NCBI GenBank assembly: GCA_029204225.1
Contig: CM055103.1
Coordinates: forward strand, 25,752,656-25,816,655
Direction of reading: 5' to 3'
Length of the DNA stretch: 64,000 nt
Source: Diphasiastrum complanatum
Lineage: Eukaryota; Streptophyta; Lycopodiopsida; Lycopodiales; Lycopodiaceae
Positions 32,554 through 41,827 of this stretch are shown here, piece after piece; positions within the stretch are counted from its first letter, which is position 1; each line of letters begins with the position of its first letter. The translations under genes and the position numbers were made by a program. The notes beneath the pieces were generated by a model that saw nothing but the letters and a program-made list of their open reading frames with translations, was not told where the DNA came from and searched no databases.

Positions 32554-33570
32554 TCCATGAATTTCGTGTGCCTCTAAGGGCTTCTCATGCCTAAAGCATT
32601 GAATGAAGATTGACCCAGTAGCCTATGAGGGTTGGCTCTTAGAGCATGAAAGTTAACATTTGACCACTTTGTTTTAGCAAAATTATGTTATTGTGAAATA
32701 CATGATGCCACTTTGATTGCAATCATATGCCATGTCATGCATTTGCTGCCAACACGTCATGCCTATATCTAAAGCCTTCTTAGTGTTGTAGAAGTTTGTA
32801 TCCTTGTTGAGAGAACCTATTTTCTCCTAGCAACTCATGACAACACATCTTGTTCTTAAAAAGTTTATTAGCTTCTCTGTCATCTTTTTGCATGCCTACT
32901 ATACTAGTTATTGTATCCTAGTAGTCTTTTTCCAGTAGTACATTTCTCACCTTGAGTTTCTAAATACCATAATTTGGGCCTTCCAACTTGCTTGAAGTAC
33001 TTCAATAGCACTTTTAGGGTTTGTAGAATACCATGAATTGACATCATTGTGTCGATGGAAGTATTATGTACCATTGTTATTAGTTCCTTCATACAAGATC
33101 TATGGGGAGGGTGTGCCCTCATAAAGGTCGGTTGTGTTTGCTAGCTCCTAGACGCTTTTGATTGCTTTTAATGATTGGATTCAATTAGATATTGCTCACA
33201 TTGCTCATCTTAATGATCTAATCAATTCCTCAATATAATCTTTGTACGTAGGCTATAGCTTCCTCAAAGTTTGGCATGCTTACAAGTTGCATTCAAAAAC
33301 CTTGACCTCCTTGTACAAATATTTTTGCATGATCAATTTAGTCCCCAAAAAGAATTGGAGAACTAAATATCGGGTTTAAAGAAAATTTAATTTTTTATTT
33401 TATAAATAAATCATGCACTCCCAGCTTATAGTCACTCTAATGGTAAATTTCAGTCGTTGGGAATAAGATCTAGGATGATATCGGCATTGAACTATAGTTC
33501 TCAACAGATTGCAATATGCATATCATCCTTGGTGTCTATAGTTCTCAATAGATTGCAACGTGCATATCAT
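32550..33570. other. Spacer with no recognised feature
   Basis: No conserved block was identified on either strand. Confidence 0.4.
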
Positions 33571-33579
33571 AAGTACATT

Positions 33580-34720
33580 ATCATAGAGAGCCCCCTATCT
33601 TCGGACCATAGTGGAATGTGCACAAAGCATACTTAAAGCCACAGGTTTGTTGAGTACATGCTTGATTGAAGTAGATAATAGGATATATATCCACTAAATA
33701 AGAGCACAAATAAAGCATTGTAAGGATCAAGTGTGTGACTACACTTGGCGAAGCACACGTGTTGATCCCAATCATAAAGCAAAATTTCTCGTGTAGTCCT
33801 CTAATGAACGGTTCAAGGACCTCTAACTGCCCATTTGTTTTATAATGATATGTCATACCCATCAATACCTGTATGTCCAAGATGTGCATAAGCTCCGTCC
33901 AAAGGTTTTAAATTAAGCAGTATCCCAATCAATAAGCATTGAGTGAGGAGATTCACACAGTTAGAGCATTTTGATAAGAAGACAAGAATGTGCTTGCACA
34001 CTGTGCTATTGTGAATTGTGATAGTGTTGTTGGAAAACTCTCTTTGGATCAAGCATGAGCGTGCATGCTCTACCATGTTAGATAACTGATTTGTTCATAC
34101 AAGTAACCAAGACTAGATTTTATTGTGGTGAAACAATAGCCAAACACATGGAAGAGAACACACGTGATGAGATAAACTCAAACTATGTCCCATACAAAGT
34201 GTGGTAGGACATGCTCCAGTATATAGATTTGGCTAGAGAAACCTATGTCTAAATTTGCTAAAGCAACTGATTAATAGTTAGACTCTTAATCTAGTATTAA
34301 TCCTAAACAGCGATCACTACCAAAATAGTGCATATATTCATGCACATATACTATTGACTAGAGTCAAACTCTAACCTAGACTATCATTACCAAAAATTGC
34401 CACTAGTCATAGCATGCAGGCTTGGTCTTTTTTTTTTTTCTAATTAAACATTTAGAGGTAACAAGCTAACATTACTTCTAGAATAAAGTGAGCTCGCTGG
34501 AAAGGTGGTCCATAATGAGCAGACAAGTCTCATGCCCTTGATGTGGTAATGAAGGCCCATAATAAAGAAAATAGATACGTTCAGTCCGTTGGTGATGAGG
34601 AATGGACCAATGATGCAAAAGTCATGGTGTCTATACTTGTGGGCACCAAGGTAACATGTGTGGATAAGATGGAATAGATCAATATTCATGCTTGGCCAAC
34701 AAAGTGTCATACAAAGAGTA
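33580..34720 (-). pseudogene. Ty3/gypsy (chromovirus-type) integrase relic
   Basis: On the - strand, 34710 downwards gives LCWPSMNIDLFHLIHTCYL, the end of the integrase zinc finger with one Cys of the final CxxC pair lost. At about 33800-33850 GMTYHYKTNGQLEVLEPFI matches the block around the catalytic Glu (usually AYHPQTDGQTEV). Between and after them the frame is broken repeatedly. No LTRs are seen. Confidence 0.7.
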
Positions 34721-34732
34721 AGGGATTTTGGT

Positions 34733-34950
34733 AACCAAAATTGCCTTCAATTGGGAACAACTGGGCATTAGACAAAAGCTTGCAGCGTAAATCTATGATA
34801 CTTGTAGTACATAGAGCATCATAGTGGCGTAAGTTTCTCTAAATAATGGAGGAAACCAAAAGTGCCTTCAATTGGGAACAAGTGGGCATTAGACAAGAGC
34901 TTGCAGTGTAAAGCTATGATACTTGCAATGCATACAGCATCATAGTGGTC
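34733..34950. repeat. 121-bp tandem duplication in the integrase relic
   Basis: AACCAAAA-TGCCTTCAATTGGGAACAA begins at 34733 and again at 34854; about 95 bp are recognisably repeated. On the - strand both copies read KLLSNA-LFPIEG, the region that precedes the integrase zinc finger in gypsy elements. Confidence 0.85.
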
Positions 34951-35159
34951 CCAAGCTCAGGTTCCTTATCTAATATCAAGAAACTACCCTCAAATACATA
35001 GATGATATTACATACTACATAGCCTCTCTAGAATAGTACATACTTCTTCATATGACATGGCCCATGGACATGGTTGGAACTTGGAACTTGGAACTTGGGC
35101 AAGTCAAGTATTCTAACGAACTTGATCAAAGGGCATCGAAATATAAGCAAAAGAAGTAG

Positions 35160-36079
35160 ATGTCCCGGAAGAAGGCTAAGAAGGCAAATGTGTGTTTTGT
35201 TTTCAAAAAACCTGGACATCTTATGAAGTTCTGTCTGGAGCGTAAGAAACCCGCAGCTCAAGTCATTGAGATGCCAGGTAAAGAGAATCTAAAATTGGAA
35301 ATTAACAGAATTGATTGTGGGTTTGAATGTTCATTTAGTATTGCTTCGTTCTTGCCTAATGAATTATTTCGTTTAAAAGGCACAGCCAAGGGACATGAAG
35401 TCAGTATTTTGGTGGATAGTGGTTCAACTCATAAGTTCATTTATTATTGTCTTGTGCAAAAACTCGGCCTGGAAAGTGAAGGCAATGATCATAGATATAA
35501 GGTATATCTAGCTTCAGGTGCGGAGTTGGAGACTTGGGATGTCAGAGTTCCGAAGCTCTTATTATGGATTCATGACTACATAGAGTTAATTAATTTTCAT
35601 GTTTTAGATTTAGCACTTACGGACATAATTCTAGGGTATGAATGGTTATTAAGTAAATCTCCTAATATCGATTTTGAGAAGCATGTGCTCTCATTTCAAG
35701 AGGGTAATGAAGTAGTTACACTGTTTGGAGACAAATATGTACATCCATCTGGGATGATTCCAATGGTTAATGTAATGGAAATTTTTGATTCACAGTATGA
35801 GGCTTATTCTTTGTTTGCTAAACCCATTTTGGATTTTTATGAAATGCATCTAAGTAGTTGTGAATTGTCTAAAATTCTTAACTCAATGGAGTTAGATCAG
35901 GAGCAAATAGAAAAGAATAAGATCATAGATGAATTTAAAGATGTTTTTCTAGTTGAATTACCTCATGGTATACCACTATCTAGGTCGATAGACCATAGGA
36001 TTGAGTTAATTCCAGGTATTCACCCTATCTCTAGACAACCATATCGGTTTTCTCAAAAATAGGAGATAGAGATTACTAA
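35160..36079 (+). pseudogene. Gypsy-C gag end and aspartic protease
   Basis: CFVFKKPGHLMKFC is a CCHC knuckle in which the second Cys is Phe. The protease block ILVDSGSTHKFI (35405-35445) holds the D-S-G active site, followed by LALTDIILGYEWL. The frame continues into the start of RT (EFKDVFLVELPHGIPLSRSI, PISRQPYRFS), ending at a stop at 36061, just before the first inserted element. Confidence 0.88.
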
Positions 36080-36261
36080 CAAGGTTGCATTGAACCGCGG
36101 TTTGAACCGTTCGGAGCCGGTTCGAACTGGAATCTGTTCGAACCGGATTTAAAAAAAAAAACGTTTTGGAATTTTTTTTTTTTCGGTTCGAACCTGGCCT
36201 GACGGTTCGAATTGGAAAGAACCGGAAAGAATCGGCCGGTTCGAATCGGGGTGTAACCTAG
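36080..36261. mobile_element. 182-bp hAT-type MITE in gypsy-C
   Basis: Ends are CAAGGTTGCA (36080) and, on the other strand, CTAGGTTACA (from 36261). They are flanked by a perfect 8-bp duplication ATTACTAA (36072-36079 and 36262-36269). The interior is filled with GGTTCGAACC-like words and A/T tracts. It has no coding capacity. Confidence 0.85.
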
Positions 36262-36290
36262 ATTACTAATCAAACTGAAATTATCTTAAG

Positions 36291-37440
36291 ATGGGTCATA
36301 TACAGCCTAGTAAGTCATTTTGGGGTGCTCTTGTTCTTCTGAAAGCGAAGAAAGATGGAGGATTCCGGATGCGTGTCGACTACAAGGGGCTAAATAAAGT
36401 AACTAATAAGAATAAATATCCATTGCCCCGAATGGATGATCTGGTGGATCGATTAGGTGGAGCTAAATACTTCACAAAAATAGATCTTAGAACTGAGTAT
36501 CATCAGATTAGAATTCATCCGAACGATGTGCAAAAGTCCGGTTTTTGGACGAGATTCGGTCATTATGAATTTCCTGTACTTCCTTTTGGGTTGACGAATG
36601 CACCTACGACATTTCAACAGATGATGAACGATATATTTCATCCATTTCTGGGTCAATTCGTAGTTGTATTTCTAGATGTATTCTCATCTACCGTTGGACT
36701 CTCAAGGAGCTTTTGAATCATCTTAAGACAAAAGACAAAAGCTATTTGCTAAAGAATCCAAATGTGGATTTTTTAAGCATTAGTTAGTATATCTTGGTCA
36801 TAAGATCACCCCGGAAGGGTTTAAGATAGACGAGGGCAATTGAGGATTATGCAAAGGTCACAACACCTCTTAATAATCTGACTAAAGGCATAGTTAACAA
36901 GAAAAAGAAGAGGGGTCAACCTAGTTCGCCTTTTGAATGGAACGAAGAACTGAATCAATGTTTTGAGAAACTCAAACATATAGTTGCTTCAGCTCCCATT
37001 CTACAGATTGCGAATCCAGATTTACCTTACATTTTACGAAATGACGCAAGTGATTCGGCGATAGGTGCGGTTCTTTTACAAAATGTTACGCTGATAGCGT
37101 TTGAAAGCAAGAAATTTACTGGACCTCAATTGTGTTATACAACTCAGGAGGAGTTATTTGCTGTGATACATGCACTAAAAACCTGGAGGCATTACCTTTA
37201 TGGTAGTCAATCTATAGTGTATACAAATTATTAGCCTTTGAAGTACTTTTTCAATCAACACGATCTGAGAGGTTGTAAAGCTCACTGGGCTGAGCTTATG
37301 CAAGAATTTGATCCGATATGTCAAAGGCAGCTCTGACTAGGTTGCAGACACTCTTAGTCGGATTGGTGAATCAAGTGAACTTTCATTCACCCAGATTTCT
37401 ATAGATATTGTGGACCGTTTTGGATTATGAAGAAAATTGG
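36291..37440 (+). pseudogene. Gypsy-C reverse transcriptase and RNase H
   Basis: [54 protein letters not shown] (36590-36640), and VVVFLD at the active site, where a frameshift destroys the second Asp. The shifted frames give YLGHKITPEGFKID (36785-36830), FEWNEELNQCFEKLK, YILRNDASDSAIGAVLLQN (37030-37085) and LKTWRHYLYGSQSIVYTNY (RNase H). Past 37370 the sequence jumps to KIGSLAYELDLQDKSTAH, which normally follows the integrase, so the integrase is deleted. Confidence 0.85.
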
Positions 37441-37516
37441 TTCTTTAGCTTACGAACTTGATCTTCAGGATAAGTCGACTGCTCATCAGTTTACATGAAG
37501 GTGATACAGTTGGTTC

Positions 37517-38093
37517 CAATGTTTCATGGGCGCGTTTCGTACGTCGTTTCGAAACGCGTATGAAACGTCTGGTTCAGGTTCGAAGCGGGGATTTTTTTTT
37601 AGGGTTTTTTTTTTTGAAAATGTGTTTTTGAGGGTTTTTGGGGTTTACAGATGTCATAGAAAGTCTAGTAACAAGTAGATACATCCAATTTCATGAGAAT
37701 GCTCTAGAGAATGCAATTTCAAGAGGAGAAGCTGTGTATGGTGACTATGGTCACTTTCCTCAATCAATTATTGATACTGTCTTGGATAGGTTATTAGGTT
37801 GCGAGATCTGTTCATGCCCATTGCCAGTACATACTACAAAGCTTATGGCGCGGTTTTTGGGGTTTACAGATGTCATAGACAGTCTAGTAACAAGTAGATA
37901 CATCCAATTTCATGAGAATGCTCTAGAGAATTAGAATGCAATTTCAAGAGGAGAAGCTGTGTATGGTGATTATGGTCACTTTCCTCAGTCAATTACTGAT
38001 ACTATCATGGATAGGTTATTAGGTTGCGAGAATCTGTTCATGCCCATTGCTAGTACATGCTACCTATGGTGCGGTTTCAGAAAAAAAAAATTG

Positions 38094-38134
<41 letters not shown>

Positions 38135-38236
38135 CAGTCGTTTCGAACACTGAAACGGCGTTTCGAAACAGGGTCGTTTCGTACGTCCCGTTTCGAACGC
38201 GTTTCAGCGTTCGAAACGTGTTTCGAGGAAACACTG
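37517..38236. mobile_element. 720-bp non-autonomous hAT-type element carrying a duplicated coding-like fragment
   Basis: TIRs are CAATGTTTC (37517) and, on the other strand, CAGTGTTTC (from 38236). Flanks are GTTGGTTC and GTTGGTTT, an 8-bp duplication with one mismatch. Subterminal zones consist of GTTTCGAAACG-like palindromic words and T tracts (including T about 36 at 38097-38133). The interior holds two tandem copies of a 219-bp segment (37634-37852 and 37853-38080). Gypsy-C coding sequence continues on both sides. Confidence 0.85.
37634..38080 (+). repeat. Tandem 219-bp coding-like segment inside the hAT-type element
   Basis: The period is 219 bp (73 codons), so the frame runs through both copies. 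Each encodes GFTDVIESLVTSRYIQFHEN, then ALENAISRGEAVYGDYGHFP and a further block with LDRLLGCE. Copy two has a 6-bp insertion introducing TAG. I do not recognise the protein. The composition looks like real coding sequence and the segment is a candidate captured host exon. Confidence 0.75.
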
Positions 38237-38244
38237 GTTGGTTT

Positions 38245-38456
38245 TGATGAGGATCTTATCCATTTGGAGGATTTCTCGCTTACACCTTTGGAACCTGAAA
38301 GAGTACTCAGAACCAAAGATAAACAATGGAGAATTCGTTCTATCTCTAAGTGCTTGATTAGGTGGAAGGGTCGGACTGAGGATGATGATTCATGGGAAAG
38401 GGTTGAAAGCATAAAGAAAAACTTCCCTAGTTTCCACTTCCGAGGACAAAAGTAGT
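38245..38456 (+). pseudogene. Gypsy-C chromodomain-like C-terminus
   Basis: Reads ILxHLEDFSLTPLEPERVL then SISKCLIRWKGRTEDDDSW and ERVESIKKNFPSF, the end of the integrase/chromodomain of chromoviruses (WKG...D..SWE), with stop TAG at 38454. Confidence 0.75.
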
Positions 38457-38631
38457 TCAAGGGGCGAAGAATGTTAAGTCCATGTCCTGCATGAAGGATT
38501 TGGAATAGTCCTTGACATGGATATCCGATACTCCAATGTACGAGATTATTAGTTACGCCACGTCATTCTAGACTAGTCATTCTGGACTAGGCCAGTAATG
38601 TAGTTAATAACCTGGCCTGTGTGACCCTGTG

Positions 38632-39670
38632 AAGGCCCTATGATTTGAGAGGATGCCTGATGTGCAACTACAATGTGATGCCCCGCTCCTCTCTACATAC
38701 AATGAACTTGGCAAACCCCCCCCCCTTTCACAACATCTTTAGGTTGCGTCCTAGGCCCATCTGAAGGAGGAAGTGCCTTTGCCTCTGTCTGTGTCGGGGT
38801 CCACTAGCAACTGCTCCATATGATCCCACCCTTCATCCACCCCCGTCTCCTCATCCACCTACTTTTCCTCATCCACCCACTCCTCATTGTCCACTATATA
38901 CTCCTCTCCCTCCTCTCGTGAACCCTCCTCATCTCCCTCCTCCCTATCTCGGCTGCTCTCCTGTGGCGTCGTGCAGAGTGGGCCTCAACTTCCGTCTGCC
39001 TGTGTAGCTCCTATTGGTGTCAAGCATGCACAAGTCAGGGTTCACCGGCAACCACAAGAGAACCCGAGTTATCATAAAAGTTTCATTGCTAAGTCAACAA
39101 GATACGTATTGATACAAATCAAAACCAGATAAAACATAAACTAACCTCTAACAACTCTCCGGATGTCGCGTAGCGTCGTATCATCCGTGCATTGCTGGAA
39201 ACGTACACCAACTGCCTGCACTGATCGATCGAGAGCCGGTTCCTCCTCTTCCTGTGATGCATGGACCAAGTGCTCCAGTTCCGCTCACAGGCGGAAGTTG
39301 AACAGTCCTGTGACAAGACTCTCTCCGCCAAACGCTAGAGATCTGGCGTGGAGTGGTCTTGACAACCCCACCATGTCACAATACACACTTGGTCCTCCCT
39401 CCGTGGGCATTGGTCCTGTGCAAAATGCCCCATGAATCGCTCGAACTCTAGCAAGTCTGCCTTGAGGTTGCTGATTCACTGACCTGCTGACAAAAGAACC
39501 ATTTCACATGTCAATGTGCATAAAAGCATGAATTGTCAGACATGAATCATCGAAGCACCCTAGAGTTCCATTAGAAATTTGTCTGGAATACCTGGTCTTG
39601 GATAAACTAGCTCTGTATACACCCATCCTCGGTGGAGCTCGTGGTCATCCCATCACCTGCCAGTGTGCCA
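38632..39670 (-). mobile_element. hAT relic 4 (transposase C-terminal half)
   Basis: Aligned with about 1019-2130 of hAT-1: AAGGCCCTATGA at the left, the poly-C tract (38716-38725), the CGGCTGCTCTCCTGTGGCG stretch, the dimerisation domain ERVLSQDCSTSACERNWS (39270-39330) and the CATCCTCGGTGGAGCTC stretch (39625). Both ends are truncated: the left lies in the presumed gypsy-C LTR, the right meets a gypsy RT fragment. It is decayed but closely related to hAT-1. Confidence 0.8.
39119..39331 (-). pseudogene. hAT dimerisation domain in relic 4
   Basis: ERVLSQDCSTSACERNWS, then RRNRLSIDQCRQLVYVSSNA, is the standard C-terminal hAT dimerisation domain. The sequence after GELLE reads GTTAGT, consistent with the intron donor at the same place in hAT-1. 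No other functional part is preserved. Confidence 0.85.
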
Positions 39671-39789
39671 CAATTAAAGAATGTTTGAAAGATTATGACT
39701 ACCATATATATATTCATGTTTTTGAAAAATGTTGGTTCATTGCAATTGCCCTTGGAATCACCTCTTGATAACCCCTTAGTTGAGGACTC

Positions 39790-40020
39790 ATGTGAAGGTA
39801 GAGTGTTTAAGAGCCGTGTGGTAGTGTATTTAGACAACATATTGATATATAGTCGGACCCTTGAGGAGCATGAAGAGCATCTTTGTAGTGTCTTAGAACT
39901 TCTCAGGGAGGAAAAGCTCTATGCTAAGGAGTCGAAATGTGTGTTCTTTGAAACCAAACTCAAGCACTTGGGCCATGTCGTGTTTGATCGAGGCATTGAG
40001 ATCGATTATGTTAAGATTTG
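39790..40020 (+). pseudogene. Ty3/gypsy reverse transcriptase fragment
   Basis: VVVYLDNILIYSRTLEEHEE, then LCSVLELLREEKLYAKESKC and LGHVVFDRGIEIDYVKI: the RT active site (YLDN in place of YLDD) through the following block. It has no LTR or flanking domains and lies between hAT relic 4 and the ZNRD2 gene. Confidence 0.88.
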
Positions 40021-40139
40021 TACTTGCAAACAATTCGTGATGCGAAATCATTCTTTGGCTTCACAATGGCTGAAGCTCTAGTACTGCTTAACTGTAGACT
40101 AAACTCAAAGCATTGCTGATTGATGTTGTTTCTTTATTG

Positions 40140-40500
40140 TTGGGGCCAGCCTTCACATTCAGCCATTGACAATAAAAAGTTCAAAGCAAAATTTGATAGA
40201 ATGTTCACCGAACTACATGATGATTCCAAGTTTATAGATTTCTGCCAACTGCCTAATAAGAAATGCAGACATTTGGAATTTCTTTCAGCTTTTGTTTATA
40301 TCTTTTGTTAGATTTTTGACAATTCTTAACAAGCTTCTTCTTCTACATCTGAAGCTGGCTTTTCCACGGATGATAAATCTAAGAAGTCCAAAACAATAGA
40401 TTTGGATCCATAGCTTCGAGACACAGATGTACATTATGATGATTGTAAGGAATCGTTGGACTCATGAAGGTGCTGTTTAGGATTTTTTTGTGAGTTTCTC
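40140..40500 (+). other. Possible unassigned exons upstream of ZNRD2
   Basis: Two coding-like blocks, NKKFKAKFDRMFTELHDDSK (within 40155-40310) and SSSTSEAGFSTDDKSKKSKT (about 40330-40410), the second followed by a stop. They are polar and natural in composition but I do not recognise them. They could be 5' exons or UTR of the ZNRD2 gene, or remains of another gene. Confidence 0.3.
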
Positions 40501-40650
40501 CTTTTACAGGCATGGTAAGACTTGCAATTTGTCATGTTGGTAGAATTGCAGAATCTTCTTCCTTTTGCAAATCAATTTTTCAATCATTTTTGTGAATACT
40601 GGTAGCTCCACATTGGTGCTTGTCAGATTTCACTTCCAGACATACGGAAA

Positions 40651-41827
40651 ATGAAGATCAAGGATATGGATGTGGAAACTTTTTCTCAGCAGACTGGAGG
40701 TTTCATTCAAGATCCAGCAGCTGCTCCGATGGAGGAAGAGATTGATGCTATCCTGGATACTAGCAAACGTGTTGATGATCATAGTTCTGCAATTGCTGAC
40801 AAGCTCTTACAAGGGTGGACCTTGATGAATGAGCACTGCCCTCAATGTTATACACCCCTTGTCCGTAACAGGTCTGCATTCTAGAGTTCACATTCCTACC
40901 AGGTTCTAGCTGCTTATTATGAATCCTGAGGCTTATGCCTTTATTGCAAATGGGTGCTGTATGTGAGAAGGGAGATAGTCTCCTATTTTTAGTTTGAAGT
41001 TGATGAGGCCAAAACAGTTGCACTTTTCTGTTAAGCTGGCTATTCTTCTTTCCGCAATTCACCTCCTTTAATTGCCATTGTGATAGGCAGAGAAAGCTTT
41101 ACTGTGTAGCATGTCGTCAATGGGTCTTAACAGAAGCCGAAGCAGAAGCTCTGCAGCAAAGATCCGAAAAAGTAGAAGTTTCTCAAGAAGCTTACGATTC
41201 TCAGCCAAATCAGTCGTGTGCAGATGTGGGTCCACATGCTTCGTTACCATTACCAGGTAGAGGCAATTTATCAAGTAGAACAAATGCTGTAAACCATAGT
41301 AGAGTGGCAAGCCTTAGGGGTGAAGATCAAGATGCATCGGAGGAAAGACATGCCAAGAGGCTTGCAGCTGATACTGCTATTCTAAGTAGTAGCAGGGTTG
41401 CATCCAGTAAGCCTATTCAAGGTGGAGCGGGTGAATTGCTGGGATGTTACAGTGCTATCAAAGTACACGATGATGGATCTGATGAGCAGGTCAACTTGCT
41501 GGCAAACACTTCAACCAACTCATCTCTAGTTCTTCCAAAGGTAATCAAGCTTGTGATAGAAGAGTTCTCCTTTGTGATTTTGTTCACTTGGCATATCTTG
41601 TTGAGACTTGCTTATTGTGCAGGTAGAGCTTCCTTTGAACATGGAGGCAGTGCTCTTAACCACCCTTGCAACTGTTGTACAAAAAGTGGAGGTCAGAAAA
41701 AATGCTAAATATATGCTATATATATGTATTTCGAATTTCCCATGTGCACTTCAATCTGCTGGTCTTTTACAAAATAGTGTTGCAGATTGTGTCTTTGTGT
41801 GAATCGTACTCAGTCAAAATCTTATAG
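40651..41827 (+). CDS. ZNRD2: ZNRD2/SSSCA1-family (autoantigen p27) zinc-ribbon protein, 4 exons
   Basis: Exons 40651-40871, 41087-41540, 41623-41691 and 41786-41827 (TAG), all GT-AG and in frame, give about 261 residues. Residues about 45-90 hold the family signature: SAIADKLLQGWTLMNEHCPQ, then CPQC...LVRNRQRKLYCVACRQWV, a four-Cys zinc ribbon (CPQC and CVAC). A long low-complexity middle follows; the short C-terminal block (MEAVLLTTLATVVQKVE, then IVSLCESYSVKIL) matches the helical end seen in plant members. The ATG was chosen because it opens the frame of exon 1. The molecular role in plants is not established; the animal protein has been linked to mitosis. The gene looks intact and sits between transposon relics. 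Confidence 0.85.

Larger units (their letters stand above)
35160..38471 (+). mobile_element. Gypsy-C: chromovirus relic lacking integrase, with two small hAT-type insertions
   Basis: Coding blocks run gag zinc knuckle, protease, RT, RNase H, then directly a chromodomain-like end. The 5' LTR is not recognisable. A purine-rich AAGGGGCGAAGA at 38459-38470 and TGTTAAGTCC at 38472 mark a likely start of the 3' LTR, which is cut by a hAT relic at about 38630. Insertions at 36080-36261 and 37517-38236 interrupt the coding sequence. Confidence 0.8.

Noticed and set aside
32264-32560. Open frame ending in Arg-Glu repeats
   Set aside because: Produced by the (GA)n microsatellite.
38047-38247. Poly-Phe open frame
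   Set aside because: Caused by the T homopolymer inside the hAT-type element.
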